A stretch of 15,970 bases of DNA, taken from assembly GCA_946886875.1 (NCBI GenBank), contig CAMPJN010000046.1, positions 1 to 15,970 of the forward strand, written 5' to 3'. The notes beneath the pieces are model-generated. The model ran no database searches. It had not been told where the DNA came from and saw nothing but the letters and a program-made list of their open reading frames with translations. Of the stretch, positions 7,583 through 15,951 are shown piece after piece (position 1 is the stretch's first letter; each line of letters starts with the position of its first letter). The translations under genes were made by a program, and so were the position numbers. This stretch comes from an uncultured Pseudomonas sp. (GTDB taxonomy: Bacteria > Pseudomonadota > Gammaproteobacteria > Pseudomonadales > Pseudomonadaceae).

Positions 7583-8581
7583 ATGCAAGGCTCGTTGATG
7601 CTGGATATCGCCGGTACCTGGCTGACCGCCGAGGACCGGCACTTGCTGCGTCAGCCGCAAGTCGGCGGTCTGATTCTATTTGCGCGCAATATCGAAAGTC
7701 CGCAGCAGGTGCGCGAGCTATCTGCGGCCATCCGCGCGCTGCGCCCGGATCTATTGCTGTCCGTCGATCAGGAAGGCGGGCGGGTACAGCGTCTGCGCCA
7801 GGGCTTCGTGCGGCTGCCGGCGATGCGCGCGCTTGCCGATAATGTCAATGCCGAAACACTGGCTGAACATTGCGGTTGGCTGATGGCCACCGAGGTGTTG
7901 GCGGTCGGTTTGGATCTGAGTTTCGCGCCAGTGCTGGATCTTGATCACCAGCGCAGTGCGGTGGTCGGCAGCCGGGCGTTTGAAGGCGATGCGCAACGCG
8001 CCACGGCGCTGGCTGGAGCTTTTATTCGCGGTATGAGCGCTGCGGGGATGGCCGCTACCGGCAAACACTTTCCCGGCCATGGCTGGGCCGAGGCCGACTC
8101 CCATGTGGCGATTCCCGTGGATGAGCGCAGCCTGGAGCAGATTCGCGCCTGGGATTTGCAGCCGTTCGCGCAGTTGAGTCAGCAACTGGCGGCGGTGATG
8201 CCCGCCCACGTCATCTATCCTCAAGTGGATACTCAGCCCGCCGGTTTTTCCCGGCGCTGGTTGCAGGACATCCTGCGCGGCGAGTTGAAGTTCAATGGAG
8301 TCATCTTCAGTGACGACTTGTCCATGGCCGGCGCCCATGTGGTCGGTGATGCGGCTTGTCGTATCGAGGCCGCTCTCAGCGCCGGCTGCGATATGGGTCT
8401 GGTGTGTAACGATCGTGGCGCGGCGGAACTGGCTTTGAGCGCCTTGCAGCGTCTCAAGGTGGTACCTCCTCAGGGTTTGGCGCGCATGCGCCGGCAAGCT
8501 TTTCCGGGTATCGAATACAAGCAGCACCCACGTTGGCTGGAAGCGCTCGGCGCCTTACGTGCCGCGCAATTAATCGCTTGA
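7583..8581 (+). CDS. nagZ: Beta-N-acetylhexosaminidase NagZ (GH3)
   Basis: This 332-residue protein is identical in length to P. aeruginosa NagZ as I recall it. It is a cytosolic family 3 glycoside hydrolase that removes GlcNAc from GlcNAc-anhydroMurNAc-peptides during peptidoglycan recycling. The products influence AmpR/AmpC beta-lactamase induction. Visible motifs are DQEGGRVQRL, the mobile loop KHFPGHGWAEADSH with the acid/base His174, and FSDDLSMAGA with the nucleophile Asp244. The frame is open further upstream (to 7538), but the ATG at 7583 is chosen because homologues begin near MQGSLMLDIAGTWL and AAGGAT (7570-7575) lies before it. It follows the YkuD gene closely, and its own stop overlaps the AGGAG of the next gene. 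Confidence 0.96.
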   Translation: MQGSLMLDIAGTWLTAEDRHLLRQPQVGGLILFARNIESPQQVRELSAAIRALRPDLLLSVDQEGGRVQRLRQGFVRLPAMRALADNVNAETLAEHCGWLMATEVLAVGLDLSFAPVLDLDHQRSAVVGSRAFEGDAQRATALAGAFIRGMSAAGMAATGKHFPGHGWAEADSHVAIPVDERSLEQIRAWDLQPFAQLSQQLAAVMPAHVIYPQVDTQPAGFSRRWLQDILRGELKFNGVIFSDDLSMAGAHVVGDAACRIEAALSAGCDMGLVCNDRGAAELALSALQRLKVVPPQGLARMRRQAFPGIEYKQHPRWLEALGALRAAQLIA

Positions 8582-8591
8582 GGAGAGTTAA

Positions 8592-9332
<741 letters not shown>

Positions 9333-9351
9333 GTTCGGATTTGCGAAATGG

Positions 9352-9374
9352 GGCCGCTTCTCGCGGCCTTTTTT
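9352..9374 (+). terminator. Intrinsic terminator after the methylthioinosine phosphorylase gene
   Basis: The perfect 6-bp GC stem GGCCGC / GCGGCC has a 5-base loop (TTCTC) and is followed directly by six T (9369-9374). It ends the YkuD-nagZ-phosphorylase run. On the minus strand the T run is poor, so it is mostly one-directional. Confidence 0.9.
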
Positions 9375-9423
9375 CTGTCTACCTGCTTATGGCTTTACGC
9401 CGCGCGCCATCGACTGTCAGGTA

Positions 9424-9963
9424 TTAAAGCGAACGGATGCGTACCAGCATGCCGAGGCTGCCGTGGTCGAGGAAGGTCAGTTCGCCGTTCTGCAAGCGAA
9501 TGCTGTGCTTGAACAGCTCGCTGCTATTGAGCAGGCCGCTCTCATCGAACTGGTTGATCCAGAGGTTGGCGTCGAGGTCGATCAGGCCATCCTGCTTGAG
9601 TGTCAGCGTGCCCTCTACCGGAAAGTGCCCGAATTGTTCGTCGCCAGTACTCAGTGCCATGCTGCCGGGGGTGGCGCTTATGGGTTGCGCCCAGGCTTTG
9701 TGCAGCAATACGTGATAACCGTTGCCAGAGTTTAGTTTGCTCGCTTCAGTATCCAGCGTCGTCGCGCGTTCGATATCTGCACTGACGGGTTGCGCGCCTT
9801 GCGCCCAGTCGTCCGGGGCGGGGCGAGCGGTAAACAGCTGTTCGGCATTCTGGCGGAAGACGATCACCTCCACTTGATAGAGCGATTCGGCAACGGCCGG
9901 AGTGGCGCTCAGTAACGACAGCAGTATCAGCGGCAGCAGGGCCAGGGTGCGTAGGGTGCGCAT
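9424..9963 (-). CDS. csiV: CsiV family protein (exported, peptidoglycan-associated)
   Basis: This 179-residue precursor has a clear signal peptide, MRTLRTLALLPLILLSLLSATPAVA, with probable cleavage after Ala25. The mature part begins ESLYQVEVIVFRQN, the hallmark of the CsiV family, and has further beta-rich segments such as HFPVEGTLTLKQDGLIDLDANLWI. In Vibrio cholerae, CsiV works with LpoA and PBP1A in peptidoglycan synthesis under D-amino acid stress; the role in Pseudomonas is inferred from the family. It is shorter than the Vibrio protein. The gene begins 12 bases after mfd on the same strand, and its AAAGGA ribosome binding site overlaps the mfd stop codon, so the two are likely translationally linked. 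Confidence 0.85.
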   Translation of the reverse strand: MRTLRTLALLPLILLSLLSATPAVAESLYQVEVIVFRQNAEQLFTARPAPDDWAQGAQPVSADIERATTLDTEASKLNSGNGYHVLLHKAWAQPISATPGSMALSTGDEQFGHFPVEGTLTLKQDGLIDLDANLWINQFDESGLLNSSELFKHSIRLQNGELTFLDHGSLGMLVRIRSL

Positions 9964-9975
9964 CGGTCAATCCTT

Positions 9976-12900
9976 TCAAGTAGAGGGGGTCAGGCGTTCG
10001 AACAGTGCTTCCAGGGTATTGAAACGCTCTTCGGGGCGCTCCATGGGTACCTGGAATTTGAACAGGGTAGCGCCTTCGAATTTATAACGGTTGGGTTGGC
10101 TCTGGATCAGCCGGATCAAGGTCAGCGGGTCGACGCAGGTGTCGGCGGCGAACTCCAGGCGTCCGCCCTGGGGGCCGGCATCGACCTTCTTGATTCCGAG
10201 TTTCTCCGCCTGCAGTTTCAGCAGGGTCAGGCGCACCAGATTCTTGGTTGGCTCCGGCAGCAGGCCGAAGCGGTCGATCATCTCTACCTGCAGTTCTTTC
10301 AGGCCATCCTCGTCGGCGGCGTTGGCGATGCGCTTGTAGAGAATCAGGCGGGTATGCACATCGGGCAGATAATCCTCGGGGATCAGCGCCGGCACCCGCA
10401 GGTTGATCTCCGGCCCGCCGCCCAGGGGTTGGTCGAGATTCGGTTGCTCGCCTTTGCGGATGGCCTTGACCGCGCGCTCAAGCATTTCCATATAGAGGGT
10501 GAAACCTACTGCCTGGATCTGACCGCTTTGGCCATCGCCGAGCAGTTCGCCCGCGCCGCGGATTTCCAGGTCATGGGTGGCGAGCAGAAAGCCCGCGCCG
10601 AGATCCTGGGCGCCGGAGATCGCTTCCAGGCGCTTCTGTGCGTCGTCAGTCATCTGTTTGCGCGGTGGTGTCAGCAGGTAGGCGTAGGCCTGGTGGTGGC
10701 TGCGCCCGACGCGGCCGCGCAGCTGATGCAGCTGCGCCAGGCCGAACTTGTCGGCGCGCTCGATGATGATGGTGTTGGCGCTGGGCACGTCGATGCCGGT
10801 TTCGATGATGGTCGAGGCGATCAGTACGTTGAAGCGCTTGTGGTAGAAGTCGCCCATCACCTGTTCCAGCTCACGCTCGCGCATCTGCCCGTGGCCGATG
10901 CCGATACGCGCTTCCGGGACCAGTTCGGCCAGGTCGGCGGCGCACTTCTCGATGGTTTTCACGTCGTTGTGCAGGTAGTACACCTGGCCGCCGCGTAACA
11001 GTTCGCGCAGCAACGCTTCCTTGATGGTCGGGTTGTTCTGCTCCATGACGAAGGTGCGCACCGACAGGCGCCGCGCCGGCGGGGTGGCGATGATCGACAG
11101 GTCGCGCATGCCCGAGACGGCCATGTTCAGGGTGCGTGGAATCGGCGTGGCGGTGAGGGTGAGAATGTCGACTTCGCTGCGCAGCGCTTTTAGCTGTTCC
11201 TTCTGGCGCACGCCGAAACGGTGTTCCTCGTCGATGATCACCAGACCCAGGTTGCTGAATTTGACGTCGCCCTGCAGCAGCTTGTGGGTACCGATGACGA
11301 TATCCACCTTGCCCTCGGCCAATTGCTGCATGGCCTCGCCGACTTCCTTGGCGCTCTTGAAGCGGCTCATCACTTCGACTTTTACCGGCCAGTCGGCGAA
11401 GCGATCGCGGAAGCTGTTGTAGTGCTGCTGGGCGAGTAGGGTGGTGGGCACCAGTACCGCCACCTGTTTGCCGCCATGCACGGCGATAAAGGCGGCGCGC
11501 ATCGCCACTTCGGTTTTGCCGAAGCCGACGTCGCCGCAAATCAGGCGATCCATCGGCTTGGCCGCCAGCATGTCGTCGTGCACCGCTTCGATGGCCGCCT
11601 GCTGATCCGGTGTTTCCTCGAACGGAAAGCCGGCGCTGAAAGTGGCGTAGTCGGCCTTGGGGTCGGCAAACGCATAGCCTTCGCGGGCAGCGCGGCGGGC
11701 ATAGATGTCGAGCAGTTCGGCGGCGACATCGCGCACCTGTTCGGCGGCCTTGCGCTTGGCTTTCTGCCAGGTTTCCGAACCAAGGCGATGCAGCGGCGCC
11801 AGGGCATCGTCGCTGCCGGTGTAGCGGGCGATCAGATGCAGGCTGGCCACCGGCACATACAGCTTGGCTTCCTCGGCATACATCAGAGCGAGGAATTCTG
11901 CGGCCTGGCCGTCGATCTCCAGGGTGGTCAAACCCAGGTAGCGGCCGACGCCATGGTCGATATGCACCACGGGCGCGCCTTCGCGCAGTTCGGCAAGGTT
12001 CTTGATGACGTTGTCGCCACCGTCCCGCGATTTTTCCCGGCGTCGGCGCTGCATCACCCGTTGGCCGAACAGCGGGCTTTCGGCGATCAGGGCCAGATCC
12101 TCGAGCAGTAAACCTTCGTCGAGCGGGGCGATGCAGATGCCCAGGCGCTCCTTGCTGCTGGCGAATTCCGGCCAACCGCCGACTTCCACTGGCTTGAGCT
12201 TGAGTCGAGCGAGCAGTTCGAGCAGTACCTCACGACGCCCGGCGGACTCGGCGCAGAACAGTACGCGGCCCGGGTATTCCTCAATAAAGCGGCGCAGTGC
12301 GGCCAGCGGCTCAGTGGCTTTGGCCTCGATCGCCAGGTCCGGTAGTGGCCGGGCGCTGAAGCGTTGGCGGCCGACGCCCGGTTCGATGTCGTCCTGGCTG
12401 ACCACTACGCGCGGCCAGTTCTTCAGGCGCGCGAAGCAGTCCTCGACCGGCAGGAAGATATCCGCCGGCGGCAGCAGCGGACGCTCGGGGTCGACACGAC
12501 GCTCTTCATAACGGTTACGCGCATCGTTCCAGAACTGTTCGGCGGCCTTTTCAATGCCGGGCAGGGAGAACACCTGGGTGTCTTGCGGCAAATAGTCGAA
12601 CAGGGTCGCGGTTTCTTCGAAGAACAGCGGAATGTAGTACTCGATGCCGGCCGGGGTGATGCCGGTCGATAGATCCTGATAGATCGGGCAGCGGCGGAAA
12701 TCCACGTCGAAACGCTCGCGAAAGCGCCCGCGAAAATCAGTGATGGCCTTTTTCTCCAGGGGGAACTCCCGCGCCGGCAAAAGTTTGACCGAGTCGACTT
12801 TGTCTATCGAACGCTGGGTTTCCGGGTCGAAGGTGCGTAGGGTTTCGATTTCGTCGTCGAATAGGTCGATCCGCAGCGGTTGCTTGCTGCCCATAGGGAA

Positions 12901-13428
12901 CAGATCGATCAGCGCGCCACGTACGGCGAACTCACCGTGTTCGTACACCGTATCGACGCAGCGGTAGCCCGAAGCCTCCAGGCGTGTGCGCATCTGCTCG
13001 ACATCGAGCTTCTGGCCGACATCCAGCACCAGACTGCTGCCGAGCAGAAAACGCGTCGGCGCCAGGCGGTGTAGGGCGGTGGTGATAGGCACTACCAGAA
13101 CCCCGTGTTTCAGCTCCGGCAGGCGATAGAGTGCGGCGATGCGCTGGGAAATAATGTCCTGGTGCGGCGAGAACAGGTCGTAAGGCAGGGTTTCCCAGTC
13201 GGGAAAGTGCAGCACCGGCAGTTGCGGCGCAAAAAAGCTCAGCTCCTGCTCCAGTCGCTCGGCACTCTGGCTGTCGGCGGTCAGCAGCAAGGTGAAGCGC
13301 TTGGCTGCGCTGGCGGCCTCGGCAATTGCCAGGCTCAGGGCGGCACCGGGCAGATTGCCCCAGTGTTGCTTTCCGGCGGCGGCAGGCAAGGACGGTAGGT
13401 GCAATATGGACTCGGGCGTTACAGGCAC
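9976..13428 (-). CDS. mfd: Transcription-repair coupling factor Mfd
   Basis: This 1150-residue cytosolic ATP-dependent translocase removes RNA polymerase stalled at DNA lesions and recruits UvrA. Domains in order are a UvrB-like N-terminal region (about 1-350), an RNA-polymerase-interacting CarD-like domain with HIDHGVGRYLG (about 475-575), a RecG-like SF2 translocase with Walker A GDVGFGKT (Lys638), DEEH box (733-736) and TATPIPRT, helicase domain 2 with ASTIIETGIDVP and QLRGRVGRS, and a C-terminal TRCF domain from about residue 1000 (PEINLRVPALIPEDYLPDVHTRL). All expected motifs are present and the length is normal. The start is GTG at 13426-13428 with a weak GAG ribosome binding site. No alternative in-frame ATG is better placed. 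Confidence 0.97.
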   Translation of the reverse strand: MPVTPESILHLPSLPAAAGKQHWGNLPGAALSLAIAEAASAAKRFTLLLTADSQSAERLEQELSFFAPQLPVLHFPDWETLPYDLFSPHQDIISQRIAALYRLPELKHGVLVVPITTALHRLAPTRFLLGSSLVLDVGQKLDVEQMRTRLEASGYRCVDTVYEHGEFAVRGALIDLFPMGSKQPLRIDLFDDEIETLRTFDPETQRSIDKVDSVKLLPAREFPLEKKAITDFRGRFRERFDVDFRRCPIYQDLSTGITPAGIEYYIPLFFEETATLFDYLPQDTQVFSLPGIEKAAEQFWNDARNRYEERRVDPERPLLPPADIFLPVEDCFARLKNWPRVVVSQDDIEPGVGRQRFSARPLPDLAIEAKATEPLAALRRFIEEYPGRVLFCAESAGRREVLLELLARLKLKPVEVGGWPEFASSKERLGICIAPLDEGLLLEDLALIAESPLFGQRVMQRRRREKSRDGGDNVIKNLAELREGAPVVHIDHGVGRYLGLTTLEIDGQAAEFLALMYAEEAKLYVPVASLHLIARYTGSDDALAPLHRLGSETWQKAKRKAAEQVRDVAAELLDIYARRAAREGYAFADPKADYATFSAGFPFEETPDQQAAIEAVHDDMLAAKPMDRLICGDVGFGKTEVAMRAAFIAVHGGKQVAVLVPTTLLAQQHYNSFRDRFADWPVKVEVMSRFKSAKEVGEAMQQLAEGKVDIVIGTHKLLQGDVKFSNLGLVIIDEEHRFGVRQKEQLKALRSEVDILTLTATPIPRTLNMAVSGMRDLSIIATPPARRLSVRTFVMEQNNPTIKEALLRELLRGGQVYYLHNDVKTIEKCAADLAELVPEARIGIGHGQMRERELEQVMGDFYHKRFNVLIASTIIETGIDVPSANTIIIERADKFGLAQLHQLRGRVGRSHHQAYAYLLTPPRKQMTDDAQKRLEAISGAQDLGAGFLLATHDLEIRGAGELLGDGQSGQIQAVGFTLYMEMLERAVKAIRKGEQPNLDQPLGGGPEINLRVPALIPEDYLPDVHTRLILYKRIANAADEDGLKELQVEMIDRFGLLPEPTKNLVRLTLLKLQAEKLGIKKVDAGPQGGRLEFAADTCVDPLTLIRLIQSQPNRYKFEGATLFKFQVPMERPEERFNTLEALFERLTPST

Positions 13429-13460
13429 GGGCAGCTCACGGTCATACGACAGGGCTGGGG

Positions 13461-13490
13461 ATTGTAACTATCCAAGTTGCTTGCTGTCAG
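13461..13490 (-). promoter_or_regulatory. Predicted sigma-70 promoter of mfd
   Basis: On the minus strand, CTGACA (13485-13490) is followed after 18 bases by TACAAT (13461-13466). Each box has five of six consensus bases. It lies 33 bases before the mfd start and diverges from the GAPDH promoter. Confidence 0.6.
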
Positions 13491-13508
13491 TGTTTCGTCC
13501 GCTGCAGA

Positions 13509-13537
13509 TTGCCGGCGATAGCGCGCGTCGGCATAAT
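13509..13537 (+). promoter_or_regulatory. Predicted sigma-70 promoter of the GAPDH gene
   Basis: TTGCCG (13509-13514) is followed after 17 bases by CATAAT (13532-13537). Transcription from about 13544 would give a leader of about 36 bases before the GTG start at 13580. Confidence 0.65.
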
Positions 13538-13579
13538 GTAGCCCCCTTTTTAAGCCCCTACATGTGGAAGGTACTGCCC

Positions 13580-15028
13580 GTGACTCAGAAGCCCGACCAG
13601 TGTCTCGGTGAGTGGATCGATCGAGAAGCCCTTGCGGAAGCGATGATTCCGATGATTGGTCAACTCTACCGTAACAACAACGTGGTCACCTCGATCTACG
13701 GCCGTGGTCTGATCAACCGTTCGGTAATCGACATTCTCAAAGCTCACCGTTTCGCCCGCCATCGCCTGGCTGACGACAAAGAGCTGTCGGTGCATGACAC
13801 CTTCCCCATCCTTAAAACCATGAGCGAGCTCAAGTTGGGCGCCGCCTCGGTGGACCTGGGCAAGATGGTCGGCAAGTTCAAGGCCGAAGGCCAGGGCCGT
13901 AGCATCGAGCAGTTCGTCAAAGACGAGTTGGTCGAGGTGGTAGGTGCGCAAAATGGTGCGGGTCGCGAAGGCACCGACGTGGTGCTCTATGGTTTCGGCC
14001 GCATCGGCCGTTTGCTCGCGCGCATCCTGATCGAGAAAACCGGCGGTGGTGATGGTCTGCGTCTGCGCGCCATCGTCGTGCGCAAGGGCGCCAGCAATGA
14101 CCTGGTCAAGCGTGCCAGCCTGCTGCGTCGCGATTCGGTGCATGGCAAGTTCAACGGCACCATTACCATCGATGAGGAGAACAACACCCTCACCGCCAAT
14201 GGCAACCTGATTCAGGTGATTTACGCCAAGTCGCCGACTGAAGTCGATTACACCCAATACGGCATCAAGAATGCCCTGCTGGTCGACAACACCGGGGTAT
14301 GGCGCGATGCAGAAGGTCTGGGGCAGCACCTGGCTTGCCCGGGTGTCGATCGGGTGGTGCTCACCGCGCCGGGCAAGGGCGCGCTGAAGAACATCGTGCA
14401 CGGTATCAACCACGGCGATATCAGCGCCGACGACAAGATTATCTCCGCGGCTTCCTGCACCACCAACGCCATCGTGCCGGTGCTCAAGGCGGTGCATGAT
14501 CAGTACGGTATCGTCAACGGTCACGTCGAGACTGTGCACAGCTACACCAACGACCAGAACCTGATCGATAACTTCCACAAGGGCAGTCGTCGTGGTCGTA
14601 GCGCTGCGCTGAACATGGTGATCACCGAAACCGGCGCTGCCACCGCTGCAGCCAAGGCTCTGCCGGTGCTCAAGGGCAAGCTGACCGGCAACGCCATTCG
14701 CGTGCCGACGCCGAATGTGTCCATGGCCATTCTCAATCTGAACCTGGAGAAGGCCACCACCCGCGAAGAGATCAACGAATACCTGCGCCAGATGGCCATG
14801 CATTCGGATCTGCAGAAGCAGATCGATTTCGTCAGCTCCCAGGAAGTGGTATCCACCGACTTCGTTGGTTCGCGCCACGCCGGTGTGGTCGATGCCGAGG
14901 CGACCATCGCCAACGAAAACCGCGTCGTGCTCTATGTGTGGTACGACAACGAATTCGGCTACAGCTGCCAGGTGGTGCGGGTGATGGAAGACATGGCCGG
15001 TGTCAACCCGCCAGCGTTTCCCCGCTAA
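13580..15028 (+). CDS. gap: Glyceraldehyde-3-phosphate dehydrogenase, long form
   Basis: This 482-residue protein carries a full GAPDH preceded by an extension of about 130 residues (TQKPDQCLGEWIDREALAEAM...), making it longer than a typical 330-340 residue GAPDH. The cofactor-binding loop is YGFGRIGR from residue 137. The catalytic cysteine is Cys293 in SAASCTTNA and the base is His320 in VHSYTND. The reaction is reversible oxidative phosphorylation of glyceraldehyde 3-phosphate. The GTG start at 13580 is preferred over the in-frame ATG at 13562 because GGAAGG (13566-13571) lies 8 bases before the GTG, while the ATG lacks a ribosome binding site. The usual Asp that selects NAD is not obvious (the strand ends IVVRKGASN), so cofactor preference is uncertain. 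By position it matches PA3001, a second GAPDH distinct from the glycolytic one. Confidence 0.93.
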   Translation: MTQKPDQCLGEWIDREALAEAMIPMIGQLYRNNNVVTSIYGRGLINRSVIDILKAHRFARHRLADDKELSVHDTFPILKTMSELKLGAASVDLGKMVGKFKAEGQGRSIEQFVKDELVEVVGAQNGAGREGTDVVLYGFGRIGRLLARILIEKTGGGDGLRLRAIVVRKGASNDLVKRASLLRRDSVHGKFNGTITIDEENNTLTANGNLIQVIYAKSPTEVDYTQYGIKNALLVDNTGVWRDAEGLGQHLACPGVDRVVLTAPGKGALKNIVHGINHGDISADDKIISAASCTTNAIVPVLKAVHDQYGIVNGHVETVHSYTNDQNLIDNFHKGSRRGRSAALNMVITETGAATAAAKALPVLKGKLTGNAIRVPTPNVSMAILNLNLEKATTREEINEYLRQMAMHSDLQKQIDFVSSQEVVSTDFVGSRHAGVVDAEATIANENRVVLYVWYDNEFGYSCQVVRVMEDMAGVNPPAFPR

Positions 15029-15044
15029 GCGTCAGTGTTGAATG

Positions 15045-15073
15045 AAAAACGGGAGCTTCGGCTCCCGTTTTTT
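15045..15073. terminator. Bidirectional intrinsic terminator
   Basis: A 12-bp stem AAAAACGGGAGC / GCTCCCGTTTTT closes a TTCG tetraloop (15057-15060) in the stable C(TTCG)G context. A T run follows on the plus strand and the A run gives T on the minus strand. It ends the GAPDH gene and probably also the convergent gene at 15119-15679. Confidence 0.95.
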
Positions 15074-15118
15074 GTTTCTGTAAAAAAGCCTTGGCTGGGG
15101 CATGACGGTCGCTGAGCG

Positions 15119-15679
15119 CTATTGCGCCAACAGGCGACTGCGCAGTTCGTCTGACAGGCCTTTGGGCGCGAGCCAGATTCCCAGGTAGAGCTTGGCCAGT
15201 TGCCGGTCCTGGCTGGTAAAGGCGATTTCGCCGTTGCGCTCCACGCTCAGGCCGCCGTTCGGGCTGAAGTTCAAGGCGTAGCGGTCGCCGGGGCGGATAT
15301 CGCGGAAATTCTCGTGCAGGGCGTCGAGGGCTTTGCGCAGCGGTTCGAGGGTGCGGCTGTCGTGCTGCCGGTTGAGGGTAACCCAGGCAGCTTCTATCAC
15401 GTCTTCGCGATCGATATTGCGAAAGTAGTACAGTTCCAGGCGCTGGCTGAGCGGGGCGTTGAAGGCTTGGCTGGGGCTGGCCCCGGTCGGGGCATAAAAA
15501 GCCGCGGCATAGACATCGGCCCACAGGTAAGTCAGGACGCTCTGGTTCTTGCGCTCCAGGGCCTCCTGGTTCAGCTCGAACTGTGCGCTGAAGCCGGCTT
15601 CACGCAGGCGCTCGCTGGTGCTGGCGAGCAGGCCATTGCTTAACAGCAGCAGGGCGCTAAACAACAGAAATCGACGCAT
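15119..15679 (-). CDS. Chalcone isomerase-like family exported protein
   Basis: This 186-residue precursor has a signal peptide, MRRFLLFSALLLLSNGLLA, with probable cleavage after Ala19. The mature part fits bacterial chalcone-isomerase-like proteins: LTYLWADVYAAAFYAP, LELYYFRNIDREDVIEAAWVTL, the FRDIRPGDRYALNFSPNGGLSVERNGE segment and LAKLYLGIWLAPKGLSDELRSRLL at the C-terminus. These proteins share the fold with plant chalcone isomerases but are not known to act on flavonoids; their role in bacteria is unclear. The protein is probably periplasmic. The ATG at 15677-15679 follows a GGGAG ribosome binding site. It is transcribed towards GAPDH and diverges from nqrA. Confidence 0.85.
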   Translation of the reverse strand: MRRFLLFSALLLLSNGLLASTSERLREAGFSAQFELNQEALERKNQSVLTYLWADVYAAAFYAPTGASPSQAFNAPLSQRLELYYFRNIDREDVIEAAWVTLNRQHDSRTLEPLRKALDALHENFRDIRPGDRYALNFSPNGGLSVERNGEIAFTSQDRQLAKLYLGIWLAPKGLSDELRSRLLAQ

Positions 15680-15951
15680 GAGCTACTCCCGTTAGGTGGA
15701 TGTTCCTGTTTCGCTCGGCTCGGGTTGCGGGTCAAGTCGGCATATGTTGCCCGCTATTGCAGAAAGCTCAAAAAAAGCAAGTGGTCGGGTGGTCAGTGGC
15801 AGGGCCGATCTCTATAATCAAGCGGATTTTTCCCTCGCGTCCGACATCACGAGCAGCGCCAAACTTAATGTGTGGTGCTGTTCTGCATATTAAGCATGCC
15901 GATGTCGCCCGTATCCTAAAAAAGCTTATAAATCAGTGGTTAGGCAAACCT
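15680..15951. other. Intergenic region between the chalcone-isomerase-like gene and nqrA
   Basis: This 272-base region divides divergent genes. It holds the ribosome binding site of the minus-strand gene at its left end, a strong plus-strand promoter at 15790-15818 and a leader of about 125 bases before the nqrA start. The leader is AT-rich near its end. No coding sequence, tRNA or terminator was recognised; a possible 65-codon frame at 15696-15893 has no ribosome binding site or family character. Confidence 0.6.
15790..15818 (+). promoter_or_regulatory. Predicted sigma-70 promoter upstream of nqrA
   Basis: TGGTCA (15790-15795, four of six) is followed after 17 bases by a perfect TATAAT (15813-15818). 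It would start transcription near 15825, leaving a leader of about 125 bases before nqrA. Confidence 0.65.

Noticed and set aside
7078..7842. 254-codon plus-strand frame overlapping the YkuD gene and nagZ
   Set aside because: It is Arg/Cys/Ser-rich, overlaps two well-supported genes and shows no family similarity.
10871..12175. Long alternative frame inside mfd (434 codons, same strand)
   Set aside because: It is an Arg/Pro/Ala-rich frame-shifted shadow of mfd without start signals or domain features.
13292..13579. Extension of GAPDH upstream into the mfd 5' region
   Set aside because: The frame is open but crosses the divergent mfd start and the predicted promoters; the GTG at 13580 has a good ribosome binding site.
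13550..14878. Long minus-strand frame opposite the GAPDH gene (442 codons)
   Set aside because: The GAPDH frame has all catalytic motifs; the opposite frame has no recognisable domain and no ribosome binding site.
9975..15028. Possible novel defence or mobile system in the right half
   Set aside because: All genes there are recognisable housekeeping families in a conserved order; no integrase, toxin-antitoxin, reverse transcriptase or repeat array was seen.
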